A DNA stretch of 64,000 bases from Tianweitania sediminis (GTDB lineage: Bacteria > Pseudomonadota > Alphaproteobacteria > Rhizobiales > Rhizobiaceae), in NCBI RefSeq assembly GCF_017813335.1, contig NZ_JAGIYY010000007.1, positions 124,001 to 188,000 on the forward strand. The letters are read 5' to 3'. A program made the position numbers and the translations under genes. Of this stretch, positions 34,237-42,119 are shown piece by piece. The notes below the pieces were generated by a model. The model did not search any database, was not told the origin of the DNA, and saw only the letters and a list, made by a program, of their open reading frames with translations. The first letter of the stretch is position 1. Each line of letters starts with the position of its first letter.

Positions 34237-35525
34237 AGCGTCAGCCCCTTCGCCAATCGGACGGCGCGGCCCTCGCCGACATCGTCGATGTCGACCGCGC
34301 CATAGGTGTCGAGCAGCGCGAGGGCAGCTGCGACGCGCGACCCGTCGATCGACAGATAGTCGGCGAGATCTGACACCGCTGCACCCTGCGGCGAAAGGGG
34401 CGTCAACACCTCCAGTATCTTGCCGGCATCGGCGAATGCCGGTTCCCGGATGAAGGATCGCACGGCCTTCATTCCGACGGGAAGGCTTTGTTCCGATCTG
34501 ACGTCTTCATCGGCCTGCGAGGCCGTCTGCAGTTCATCGAGGTCGAGGAGCGATGCGGCATCCGCCGCGCTGATCGCCGTCGGTGCGATCATCTCGGGAC
34601 GCGCCCCGATATGCCGGGTTTCAACGGGACCGACACGCAGTGTCGCCGGCGCCAGCGAAAAGGCAGGACCCGACGCGACGAAGTCTCCTGGTTGAAGGAT
34701 CGGGAGGCGGTCGAACGCCTTGCTGGCATCCCAGCCGATCGTTTCGGCCGCGCGGCGGATGTCGATATCCAGCGTGTTGAGCCCAATCAGGAAGTTCAAC
34801 GCCTCGGACGAAACCGACTTCGCCAGGCGAGCGATGCGCTGGGTCGCAAGCACGCCGGCAAGGCCACGCTTGCGGCCGCGGCTCATCAAATCGGTGAGCG
34901 TATGGGTCGCCGCCTGCCGGACCGAGGTCGCCGCGAGTCCGGCGCCGCCGAACGGTGCGAAGATGTGCGCCTCGTCAATGGCGATCAAAGCGGGATGCCA
35001 GTACTCCCGGGGTGCGGCGATCAAGGCGCCGACAAAAGCGGTCACGGCCTGCATCTGGGCCTCGCGATCGATCTGCGACAGGTCGAGAAGGACCGACAGG
35101 CGGTGCTCGCGGGCGCGAGAGGCTGCGATGGCAAGCGCGGCCGTATCGAGGCGGGAGCCGTCGACGATGGGATAGTCGAAATGCCGCGCCAGCGACACGA
35201 ACTCGCCTTCGGGATCGATGACGATCTGCTGCACGAGGCCGTGCGTCTGTTCGAGAAGTCGCCGCAGAGTCCAGCTCTTGCCGGCGCCCGACGTGCCCTG
35301 CACGAGAAGACGTCCATCGAGCAGTTTTTCGAGGTTGAGACGGATCATCCCGCCAGGGTCGGAAACACCGAGATCGATGCCAATGCAATCGTGTTCGGGG
35401 ATCTTGGGCCGTGCGACGGGCAGGGTCTTGCCGAGTTCGGTGGCAAAGGCCTTCGCCAGCTTTTGCTCGATCGGCGCGAGACGGGACAGATCCCGCTCGG
35501 TGAGGGTGGTGGCGCCGAAGCTCAT
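34233..35525 (-). CDS. HerA/FtsK-like ATPase
   Basis: 430 residues from MSFGATTLTERDLSRLAPIE (ATG at 35525). Walker A GTSGAGKSWT (77-86), a strand DPEGEF typical of HerA-type helicases, Walker B IAIDEAH (182-188) and the sensor-like GVLATQRIARLAKSV. No membrane segment, so not a coupling protein or FtsK proper. HerA enzymes pump DNA with a NurA nuclease; no NurA gene is adjacent, but a small 87-aa gene is coupled upstream and a DNA-binding gene downstream (each by a 4-bp overlap). The C-terminal 90 residues look like a winged helix. Confidence 0.78.
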   Translation of the reverse strand: MSFGATTLTERDLSRLAPIEQKLAKAFATELGKTLPVARPKIPEHDCIGIDLGVSDPGGMIRLNLEKLLDGRLLVQGTSGAGKSWTLRRLLEQTHGLVQQIVIDPEGEFVSLARHFDYPIVDGSRLDTAALAIAASRAREHRLSVLLDLSQIDREAQMQAVTAFVGALIAAPREYWHPALIAIDEAHIFAPFGGAGLAATSVRQAATHTLTDLMSRGRKRGLAGVLATQRIARLAKSVSSEALNFLIGLNTLDIDIRRAAETIGWDASKAFDRLPILQPGDFVASGPAFSLAPATLRVGPVETRHIGARPEMIAPTAISAADAASLLDLDELQTASQADEDVRSEQSLPVGMKAVRSFIREPAFADAGKILEVLTPLSPQGAAVSDLADYLSIDGSRVAAALALLDTYGAVDIDDVGEGRAVRLAKGLTL

Positions 35526-35785
35526 GGCCTGCCCTCCGCGCTGGCGATAAGCTCCTGTGCCTCTGTGAGGCGAGTAAGCTGTGATCCTGCCAAGCCGACC
35601 GTGTAGCGTACGGCAACGAGAATGCGGACAACGCCTTTCAGCGATTGCAGCATCGCCGGCGCTAGGGCGAACAGTCGAGCGCTCGCCTCGCGTTCTGGAT
35701 CGGCAAAAGGCAGGTTTGGATATGCCGAGCCCATGGCGCGGCGGGCCTCTGCAAGTGACGATGGGCCGCTCTTGTAATTGGCCAT
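35522..35785 (-). CDS. Uncharacterised small protein coupled to the HerA-like ATPase
   Basis: 87 residues, MANYKSGPSSLAEARRAMGS and so on. Helical and moderately hydrophobic (LQSLKGVVRILVAVRYTVGL), without a clear membrane segment. Its stop overlaps the ATPase ATG, and GGAAATCATC lies upstream. Probably a partner or regulator of the ATPase (inference from coupling). Confidence 0.55.
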   Translation of the reverse strand: MANYKSGPSSLAEARRAMGSAYPNLPFADPEREASARLFALAPAMLQSLKGVVRILVAVRYTVGLAGSQLTRLTEAQELIASAEGRP

Positions 35786-35873
35786 GATGATTTCCTTTCA
35801 TGTTGGCGATCTGGTGGATGGTTCTGATCGAGGTCGGCGCACCGGGACGTCGGGCACAGCGACGGGCAGCGGT

Positions 35874-36272
35874 TCAGGCGGCGCGGTCGCGGGCTGCGGT
35901 CTGGCCAACCTGGCCGACGCCGGTGATGGCGTGGACAGCTGCGGCGAGCGCGGGGATATCGTCGAGCTTGTCCAGGTCGAGGAAATGGTTGCGGCCGCCG
36001 GTATAGTCGCGGCGTCCTTTGCAGGTGCGGATCAGGATCCCGTGATGCGAGGTCAGGCCGAATTGACCGACCTGGATATAGGCGCCGTCGTGATGCAGCG
36101 TGACTTCACCGCTGACCGCGATGCCCGCCCTGTTCGATCTGATGTCGTAGGATCCGGCCGGGAGATGGAGCTCAGCCGCCAGTTTCTTCAGGCGGGAACG
36201 GGCAGTAGAGTGGAACCGGCGCTTCTGCGCATCGTCATATGAACAGGATTTGCTCCAGTCGAACATTTTCAT
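35874..36272 (-). CDS. Uncharacterised small protein
   Basis: 132 residues from MKMFDWSKSCSYDDAQKRRF (ATG at 36272). The first half is basic and helical (KRRFHSTARSRLKKLAAELH), the middle a strand-rich segment (DIRSNRAGIAVSGEVTLHHD). Function unknown; same strand as the HerA-like unit. Confidence 0.55.
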   Translation of the reverse strand: MKMFDWSKSCSYDDAQKRRFHSTARSRLKKLAAELHLPAGSYDIRSNRAGIAVSGEVTLHHDGAYIQVGQFGLTSHHGILIRTCKGRRDYTGGRNHFLDLDKLDDIPALAAAVHAITGVGQVGQTAARDRAA

Positions 36273-36342
36273 GGTCCTCAAAAATGGCGACGGCCCGAAC
36301 TCCTTGTGGTGTCGGACCGCGCGGTTGAAGGGATGATGCGGC

Positions 36343-36510
36343 TCAAACGCCGCATGGGGGGTCGAAATCTTCTTCCTCGGCGGCGAGCTCGCCGAGATGG
36401 GCGATCAGACCTTAGGAGAGGTCGTTCGTGTCGAGCCAGCGGCTGATCAGAAGGAGCAGCGTGAAGCTGTCCCACCGCCAGCGATGGTTTGGATTTCGGA
36501 GTAGGTAGCG
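36343..36510 (-). pseudogene. Small gene broken by an in-frame stop
   Basis: An open stretch with strong coding character, RYLLRNPNHRWRWDSFTLLL...RWLDTNDLS, hits TAA at 36412-36414 and continues in the same frame as GLIAHLGELAAEEEDFDPPC to TGA at 36343. There is no start codon in the frame; it opens right after a TGA at 36511. The product looks like the small RW-DxFTLLLLxxRWL proteins of plasmid clusters. Decayed, or affected by sequence errors. Confidence 0.45.
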
Positions 36511-36522
36511 TCAATCGTTAGC

Positions 36523-37080
36523 TCACCGTCCCTCGACCAACATCGCAGCAATCTCATCGGCTGTGACGGGATCGAAGATCGCGGCCGGAACGGCGTGTCG
36601 GGCGAGCCATGCGACAGCCGCGCCCTCATCTTCAGCGAGATGCAGCAACTCGGCATTGTTCCCGTCCCGGGCAAGGATGCGAACCGAGCCCACCGGTGGG
36701 AGTTGGAGCACCTCGAAGCGCATGGCCGCAGTGGATGGTTCGCCAAGCGCGAAGGTGAACGCGACCGCGCCGCGCTCGCCGAAATCGGCCGTTCGGATGG
36801 TGATGCTCGCAGGGTGCGCGAGAGGCGAGAAATGTGGCGGCGGATCTCTTCTGGCGAGACGGCCGATACCGTTGAACAGCCGCCAAACGGCGAGGTCGCC
36901 CTGCCGATTGGCTGGCGGCTCGGGAATGTGGTCGCTGAACCGGATCAGGGTTCCGATTGGGAGATCGTAAATGAGGCTCCCCGGGATCGTCCGGACCGTG
37001 CCGGTCAGCCGCGTGCCGGTTTTGGAGTCACTGTCGGCGCCGTCCAGCAGCGGCGCGGTGTTTGAGGGTCTTGGGATCAT
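36523..37080 (-). CDS. Uncharacterised protein
   Basis: 185 residues from MIPRPSNTAPLLDGADSDSK (ATG at 37080). Beta-rich first half (TGTVRTIPGSLIYDLPIGTL) and a C-terminal helix EDEGAAVAWLARHAVP with ADEIAAMLVEGR. Function unknown. A recurring-type terminator lies 49 nt upstream of its start, so it is transcribed separately from the ParB-like gene. Confidence 0.55.
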   Translation of the reverse strand: MIPRPSNTAPLLDGADSDSKTGTRLTGTVRTIPGSLIYDLPIGTLIRFSDHIPEPPANRQGDLAVWRLFNGIGRLARRDPPPHFSPLAHPASITIRTADFGERGAVAFTFALGEPSTAAMRFEVLQLPPVGSVRILARDGNNAELLHLAEDEGAAVAWLARHAVPAAIFDPVTADEIAAMLVEGR

Positions 37081-37128
37081 GAAACTGTCCTTGGTTGCAC
37101 GCTTTGGGCGGCGTTGGTGGCAACTGGA

Positions 37129-37154
37129 AAGGCCCGGCATGATTGCCGGGCCTT
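37129..37154 (-). terminator. Recurring GCCCGGC-type terminator after the ParB-like gene
   Basis: AAGGCCCGGC/GCCGGGCCTT, 10-bp perfect stem with a 6-nt loop, 25 nt after the ParB-like stop. Confidence 0.7.
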
Positions 37155-37179
37155 GGTGTATCGACGGGAGAGAGCTGGC

Positions 37180-39294
37180 CTATTCGGCGGCGGCGAGGGA
37201 TTCAGGCTCGTCGTCGACGCTCTCGGCGAGGAAGGCCGGAAGTTCGGCGCTGTCGTCGGCGAGAGCCGCTTCGTCGGACATGTCGCCAGAGCTGGTCTCC
37301 ACCGCCTCGGCAGCGATGTCGTCCACCTCCAGTCGGAGCGGTTCCGGCAGCCAGCCGGAGTCCGTGAGAAGCCGGGCGGCCTCGCGCGCCATCAAGTCCT
37401 TCTTCATGTGGTCGATCAGCTGAGCGGAATCCTCGCCGCGGGCTTCACGCACCGCCTGGACGATCCTGGCCTTGGTCACGCGGCCAAGATAGTTGTCCAC
37501 CGTCGGCGACCATCCTGCCTCGACCATGTCGAATTGAAGCGTGGCCGCAAGCGCATCGGCATGGGCAAGCGCGCCCGGACGCCTGTTCCATGGCTCGACG
37601 ACGGCGTTGAGCGAAAGCGCCGCGCAGTGCGCGAACAGCGCCTTGCGGCTCGCTTCGTCAAGACCGAGCAGGAAGTTCCAGAGGTCGGGACTGTCCGGCA
37701 TATCCCTGTCCCAGGCTTCGTGACGTTCGGCGATCTCCTTCGCCCAGGGCGTTTCGGCGAGACCCTGCACCTGGCCGAAATTGTTGCTCACCAACGTGAG
37801 TTCGAGGCAGCTGTCCTTGGCGTAGCGATAGAACACCTGCAGCACGAGGGCGTGCAGAACTGCGACGAAGGCGATATCCACGTCACCGGCAACGACGTTG
37901 CGCAGCGCGAGGGTCTTCTGTGCCGTGAGGTCGAAGACGAGGCGCTCGGGCAGCGGCTTGATGCCCTCCTCCTCGGCCTCATCGGCGGTTTCGGAAGCGC
38001 CGTTGACCGGCCGGCCGTTTACGACGACGGAGCCCGCGTCGTCATCTTCTTCCTGTTGCTCGTCGATTTCCTCGCCGTCGGCCTCTTCCTCATTGTCCGA
38101 CTCGACCTGCGGTTCGTCTTCAGGACGGACGAAGCCAGCGTCGATCTGAAGCGTGCCGTTGGTGGCGAGTGTTATGAACGCTCCGGCGATGGCCTTCAGC
38201 GCCGGGGGATAGACGTTGGGTCGATCGTCGAACACACTCAGTTCGGCGCTGAGCTGCTCAAGCTTGTCTTCGATGGCCTCGTCGGCGTCTTCCATCTCGG
38301 CATATTCGGCGTCAAGCGCATCGTACTCCGCCTTCACCGCGTCATACCGCGCGATCTCCTCGTCGGTCATCTCCGCCGGCTCGGCATAGACCCGCCGCAT
38401 GCCGGAGGTGTGGCCGTAAGGGAAGCTGAGGTCAGCCTTGACCCATTTCCATCCGTCGGCGCGAACGGCCTCGGCATCCACCTTCAGCTTGTCGAAGACC
38501 AGCTGTTCGAGAAGAGCCGCATCCTGGAACCAGCTACCGTGTTCAGGCTCGACCAAGTCGCGCAATACGACACCGCCAGCGGCTTCGTAGGCCTCGGCGC
38601 CGACATAAACGGCACGGCGATCGTCCGATCGAACCGTGGTCTCCGTCAGAAGGCGCCTGATATAGTAGGCGTCCTCCATGTTCGTGCCGGCGACACGCTT
38701 CCACACCTGCTCCTGACGCTTGTGATCGGGAGAAATAGCGAAGACATTGAGCTGTTCGAGCTTGATCTCGCCCTTTTCATAGAGGGCGAGCAGCTCCGGA
38801 GAGACCTCGGTGAGCTTCAGACGGTGGTTGACCGTGTTCACCGATACGAGATAGCGGGCTGCGATCTCCTCGACGCCGAGGCCCTGGTCGCTGAGCGCCT
38901 TGAAGGCCCGGAACTGGTCGAGCGGATGCAGGTTCTCTCGATGGATGTTCTCGGCGAGCGAGTCATCCTCCATGCTGGTCGCGGCGGAGCGGTTGACGAT
39001 GCAGGGCGTCGACGCGGTCTTCGCCATTTCCTTGCGCTTGACCAGAAGTTGGAGCGCGCTGAAACGACGGCCGCCGGCGGGGACTTCGTAGCGGCCCGTC
39101 TCCTCGCCATCCTTCAGCTCGGGCCGGACGTTGAGGCTCTGAAGCAGCCCGCGGCGCGCGATGTCATCGGCGAGGTCTTCGACGGAGACGCCGTTCTTGA
39201 TCCGCCGGACGTTTCTCTGCGAGAGGAACAGCTTGTCGAAGGGTATGTTCTCCGCCTGATTGAGGGTGATCTTCTGAATGGCGCTCTTTGCCAT
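37180..39294 (-). CDS. ParB/Srx-domain plasmid protein
   Basis: 704 residues from MAKSAIQKITLNQAENIPFD (ATG at 39294). Residues about 15-190 are a ParB-type N-terminal and central domain: LFLSQRNVRRI, GLLQSLNVRPE, EVPAGGRRFSAL, AENIHRENLHPLDQFRAFKA and a helix-turn-helix GVEEIAARYLVSVNTVNHRL. The remaining 500 residues include an acidic linker (ESDNEEEADGEEIDEQQEED) and a helical C-terminus. The length and lone position argue for the plasmid KorB/DUF-type ParB nuclease-like group, not chromosome partition; no parA is adjacent. Preceded by the shared leader. Confidence 0.8.
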   Translation of the reverse strand: MAKSAIQKITLNQAENIPFDKLFLSQRNVRRIKNGVSVEDLADDIARRGLLQSLNVRPELKDGEETGRYEVPAGGRRFSALQLLVKRKEMAKTASTPCIVNRSAATSMEDDSLAENIHRENLHPLDQFRAFKALSDQGLGVEEIAARYLVSVNTVNHRLKLTEVSPELLALYEKGEIKLEQLNVFAISPDHKRQEQVWKRVAGTNMEDAYYIRRLLTETTVRSDDRRAVYVGAEAYEAAGGVVLRDLVEPEHGSWFQDAALLEQLVFDKLKVDAEAVRADGWKWVKADLSFPYGHTSGMRRVYAEPAEMTDEEIARYDAVKAEYDALDAEYAEMEDADEAIEDKLEQLSAELSVFDDRPNVYPPALKAIAGAFITLATNGTLQIDAGFVRPEDEPQVESDNEEEADGEEIDEQQEEDDDAGSVVVNGRPVNGASETADEAEEEGIKPLPERLVFDLTAQKTLALRNVVAGDVDIAFVAVLHALVLQVFYRYAKDSCLELTLVSNNFGQVQGLAETPWAKEIAERHEAWDRDMPDSPDLWNFLLGLDEASRKALFAHCAALSLNAVVEPWNRRPGALAHADALAATLQFDMVEAGWSPTVDNYLGRVTKARIVQAVREARGEDSAQLIDHMKKDLMAREAARLLTDSGWLPEPLRLEVDDIAAEAVETSSGDMSDEAALADDSAELPAFLAESVDDEPESLAAAE

Positions 39295-39320
39295 GGTCAG
39301 GTTCTCCATGACGGGCGGCC

Positions 39321-39390
39321 CGGGGCCTCTCCCCGGACCTCCAAACCCGTCAGGAAACCTCCCGCCCCCCTCCCGCTCTGGCGGCCGCGC
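39321..39390 (-). repeat. Shared leader element, copy upstream of the ParB-like gene
   Basis: Plus strand: CCCGGGGCCTCTCCCCGG, a stretch ACCTCCAAACCCGTCAGGAA, then CCTCCCGCCCCCCTCCCG and CTCTGGCGGCCGC. Block order matches the DUF932-gene copy. Confidence 0.5.
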
Positions 39391-39442
39391 ACCGTCCGCG
39401 GCCGGCCGCGACAGGATGCTGGACTGTGCTGCGAGGGATCGC

Positions 39443-39467
39443 TATATATCTTCCACAACCGTGGAAG
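39443..39467 (+). promoter_or_regulatory. -10 box and operator overlapping the antitoxin ribosome-binding site
   Basis: TATATA (39443-39448) is a likely -10. It is followed by the dyad CTTCCAC/GTGGAAG (39450-39467, 4-nt centre), whose right arm contains the GGAAG ribosome-binding site 10 nt before the ATG. This suggests autorepression by the antitoxin. Confidence 0.45.
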
Positions 39468-39477
39468 GATTAATGTC

Positions 39478-40098
39478 ATGGCAGGCATCAACACCGAGGT
39501 GCTAACCGCCAACGAGGCGGCGTCGGTTACGCGCGTGCCGCTCAAGCAGGTGCATCGCATCATCGATGCCGGCTTGCTGCGTGGCCGTGTCGAGATGCGT
39601 CGCGGCAGCCGCGTCATCGTCGGGACGGGGCTGGTCGGACTGCGCCTGGCCTGGTTGACGGCCGACATGCTGACGCCAATGGCAAGGCGGCGCATCGTCG
39701 AGCGCGCGATTGCAACCGACGCCGCATCGGTGGTTGCCGCGGACCCCTTGAAGATAGACCTCAAGCCGATCGCTGCGGAGGTGAAGATCGGTCTTACCCG
39801 CCTTCGCAAGGCTAAGGCGATGGTGACATGTGATGCCGACGTTCACGGCGGCCATCCGGTCTTTGCCGGAACGCGTGTGCCGGTTCATGACGTCGCCGAC
39901 ATGCTTGCCAATGGCGATGCGGTCGAGGCAATCCACTCCGCCTATCCGCAGTTGACCTTCGACCAGATCGGCCTCGCCGCCGACTACGTGGTGGCCTATC
40001 CGCGCCGTGGGCGACCACCGGTCAAACCAGTCTGGCGGGCGGCGCCAGCGAAGTCGTCGCGCACAGTCGATGTGGACGATCTGCCGGCGGCTTCGTGA
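39478..40098 (+). CDS. DUF433 antitoxin
   Basis: 206 residues from the ATG at 39478. The N-terminal part has a MerR-like or excisionase-like helix-turn-helix: LTANEAASVTRVPLKQVHRI. The C-terminal DUF433 domain reads VHGGHPVFAGTRVPVHDVAD, then MLANGDAVEAIHSAYPQLTF. DUF433 proteins are the antitoxin partners of DUF5615 PIN-like toxins. The stop overlaps the toxin's GTG start (GTGA). It is one of few plus-strand genes in this section. Confidence 0.85.
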   Translation: MAGINTEVLTANEAASVTRVPLKQVHRIIDAGLLRGRVEMRRGSRVIVGTGLVGLRLAWLTADMLTPMARRRIVERAIATDAASVVAADPLKIDLKPIAAEVKIGLTRLRKAKAMVTCDADVHGGHPVFAGTRVPVHDVADMLANGDAVEAIHSAYPQLTFDQIGLAADYVVAYPRRGRPPVKPVWRAAPAKSSRTVDVDDLPAAS

Positions 40099-40481
40099 AG
40101 TTCCTGATCGACGAATGTCTGAGCCCGGATCTTGCGAAGCTCGCGCGAGACAGTGGGTATCCGGAATCCAGCCATGTGCGCTGGCTCGGACTTGCCGGCA
40201 CGAAGGATCATGTGGTGACCAGGCGTGCGGTCGATGATGGCTACGTTCTGGTCACCCACAACACCGCGGACTTTCGTGGGCTTTATAGCCGCGAGCACCT
40301 GCATGTCGGTCTGGTTGCGTTCAACACGGCGCCGGGATTGATGAGCCTCGATCTTCAGATGAGGCTCTTTGGCCTCGCACTTTCGGAACTGGATGGCGAA
40401 GAGGCATGGAATGAAGTGCTCGAGATCACAATGGACACGGAGCGGGTCGTGACGATCGAGCGGTTCGATCTTCCAGAATAG
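40095..40481 (+). CDS. DUF5615 PIN-like toxin
   Basis: 128 residues from a GTG start overlapping the antitoxin stop. MKFLIDECLSPDLAKLAR opens with the catalytic aspartate/glutamate motif of DUF5615, and VLVTHNTADF supplies the second acidic motif. These PIN-like nucleases are the toxic half of DUF433/DUF5615 modules. The active-site residues appear intact. Together with its antitoxin it should stabilise the element. Confidence 0.83.
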   Translation: MKFLIDECLSPDLAKLARDSGYPESSHVRWLGLAGTKDHVVTRRAVDDGYVLVTHNTADFRGLYSREHLHVGLVAFNTAPGLMSLDLQMRLFGLALSELDGEEAWNEVLEITMDTERVVTIERFDLPE

Positions 40482-40485
40482 CGCG

Positions 40486-40689
40486 CTATCCGTCCGGTTC
40501 GGCAATGTCGACGCGACCGGCTTTGCGCAGCGCCTCCAGCATGCGGGAATGATCCATGAGGATGTGGATCAGCGCTCGCCGGTCCACGGTGACCGTCTTG
40601 CTGGTGCTGCGTGTCCGATCGTGCCGCTCGTGCATGGTCTCGAACTCGGCAAGAGTGGTATAGAGATGGAGGAGAGGTCGCCCGCTCAT
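40486..40689 (-). CDS. Uncharacterised small protein
   Basis: 67 residues, MSGRPLLHLYTTLAEFETMH and so on. The segment SKTVTVDRRALIHILMDHSR (strand then helix) is typical of small plasmid proteins. The ATG overlaps the stop of the 134-aa gene. Last gene of a leftward operon that begins near 43.3 kb. It converges with the toxin gene with a 4-bp gap. Confidence 0.5.
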   Translation of the reverse strand: MSGRPLLHLYTTLAEFETMHERHDRTRSTSKTVTVDRRALIHILMDHSRMLEALRKAGRVDIAEPDG

Positions 40690-41090
40690 GATCCGATTCT
40701 CCGTTCGCCTGACATAGGCATCGGCTCGACGCCGGGGATGTTCCAGATTTCGGCGCCGGCCGCAGCGTAACGCGCGGCGACCACGTGCAACGGCGCATAG
40801 GAGAGGCCATGCCAGGGGGCGGGCTCGGGCTTACGGCCAACTGCGACCAGCGGTACGCCGAGCGTGAGCTGAACGACGACATCGAACGCCACGCACCGGC
40901 TGTCGATGATAGGGAGCCCGGCCGCGATGCAGTGGGCCTTGATCGCCTCGCAATCATAGCCGGAAAGCATCGCGCCATTGCGATAGTGAAGCGTGAAGCC
41001 GCCACGGCCGATGGAGAGGTGGCCTCCTTCGGTCGCAAGCGCGGATTCTATGTCGGCAGAATAGTCGGTGGAACAGGCTGGCTTCAGCAT
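40686..41090 (-). CDS. Uncharacterised protein
   Basis: 134 residues from MLKPACSTDYSADIESALAT (ATG at 41090). GGHLSIGRGGFTLHYRNGAM has the look of a beta hairpin; the C-terminus (YAPLHVVAARYAAAGAEIWN) is helix and strand. Overlaps the 67-aa gene. Function unknown. Confidence 0.5.
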   Translation of the reverse strand: MLKPACSTDYSADIESALATEGGHLSIGRGGFTLHYRNGAMLSGYDCEAIKAHCIAAGLPIIDSRCVAFDVVVQLTLGVPLVAVGRKPEPAPWHGLSYAPLHVVAARYAAAGAEIWNIPGVEPMPMSGERRIGS

Positions 41091-41140
41091 GATGGTTTTC
41101 TCCGTGACGGCCGCGGGAGAAGTCCCGACCGGGAAAGCCG

Positions 41141-41359
41141 TCACGGTGAAAGCCACCCCCTCGGTCGAAGGGATGGCTGAAGATATCCGTGGCGGGGTCG
41201 CTGAGGTGGAGTTGTCGTCTCCAGTGGCGTGTAGACCGGGCGCTCCGCATTGACGCGGTATTTTCGACGAAGCGCCTCGATCGCTGCGTCCTGACGGTCG
41301 ATCTTGCGGCGCAATCGATCGAGGTCCGGCGCGGCATTGTCGATCAGCCGGTCGAGCAA
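41141..41359 (-). CDS. Small coiled-coil protein, start uncertain
   Basis: 72 residues from a TTG at 41359: LLDRLIDNAAPDLDRLRRKI with QDAAIEALRRKYR, a clear coiled coil. The same frame is coding-like upstream (TGLDEETYLRLLDR) back to a TGA that is the stop of the preceding 56-aa gene. There is no ATG. Either a non-ATG start, or the two genes were once one and are split by the TGA at 41390. Confidence 0.4.
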   Translation of the reverse strand: MLDRLIDNAAPDLDRLRRKIDRQDAAIEALRRKYRVNAERPVYTPLETTTPPQRPRHGYLQPSLRPRGWLSP

Positions 41360-41389
41360 CCTAAGATAGGTTTCCTCATCCAGCCCGGT

Positions 41390-41560
41390 TCAGTTGGACA
41401 TGCGCCGGTTGTAGCGGCGCACCTTCGGCCGTGACTCGATTGCTGCCGCCTCCGCTTTCTCCCGCAGCGACCGTTCGAGTTCGTGGAGATTATGCCGTGT
41501 CTCGCGCAGGCGAGTTTCCATGCACGAGAGCGTTTGGCGCGCTTCATGATGGCTCATCAT
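41390..41560 (-). CDS. Very small helical protein
   Basis: 56 residues from MMSHHEARQTLSCMETRLRE (ATG at 41560). Coiled-coil pattern (TRHNLHELERSLREKAEA). Its start overlaps the stop of the frame-shifted gene upstream. May be the N-terminal half of a longer protein that continues in frame after the TGA. Confidence 0.45.
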   Translation of the reverse strand: MMSHHEARQTLSCMETRLRETRHNLHELERSLREKAEAAAIESRPKVRRYNRRMSN

Positions 41561-42119
41561 GGCGCATCTCCCCTTCCATCCGCAGTCATGAGCAGCCATC
41601 GGCGCAGATCCTTCCGCATGCGGCCGATCGGGCCGTTGATGGTGGTGACCGATGCGTCGTCGACGACGCACCCCATGCGTTGGAAGCCGGTCAGCATGGC
41701 GCGCATCACCGCGAGATAGAGGCTGCGCCGACAAGTGCGACATCGTCGAACGGCTCGCGGCCATAGCGCGCCATCGATGCGATCTCGGTGCCAGGATGCA
41801 TACCGGCGTTGTCGGGACCGTTGCGACGGCGGGGACGCGGCCAGCGTGTGGTCATGCCGCCGGCGATCATGCGTTCGGCAAGATCCGGGGTCAGCCGCGC
41901 ATCGTAATATGCGATCGGGGTTTCGGCATCGCGGAATCCATAATGCGCCGACAGGAACGCGACCTTGGCACGGGTGCCGTCCGGATCAACCGATCGAAGG
42001 GTGCGCCAGAGCGGGCCGTCGTAGCGCAGGCGGGACGGCATGTAGTCGCGGTCCTGTCGTTTCATGGCCGAGCAGGCGAGAACGAGAAGACGGCGAGTGG
42101 GGACCAGGGACGTGGTCAT
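41557..42119 (-). pseudogene. DUF6884-like protein interrupted by a frameshift
   Basis: The first part, MTTSLVPTRRLLVLACSAMK through FDDVALVG, resembles the DUF6884 family (LVLACSA.K start, FLSAHYGF). It then runs into a stop at 41706. One base out of phase, the DNA continues SLYLAVMRAMLTGFQRMGCV, then TINGPIGRMRKDLRRWL, to a TGA at 41557 that overlaps the next ATG. The shift lies near 41728-41735 and needs one base added. The intact product would be about 187 residues. Confidence 0.65.

Noticed and set aside
37180-39294. Chromosomal or RepABC-type partition ParB
   Set aside because: No ParA or parS-like repeats are adjacent, and the protein is about twice the normal length.
37114-39477. Very long plus-strand frame running into the DUF433 gene
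   Set aside because: The upstream 788 codons are opposite the ParB-like gene. Only the part from the ATG at 39478 has coding character and a ribosome-binding site.
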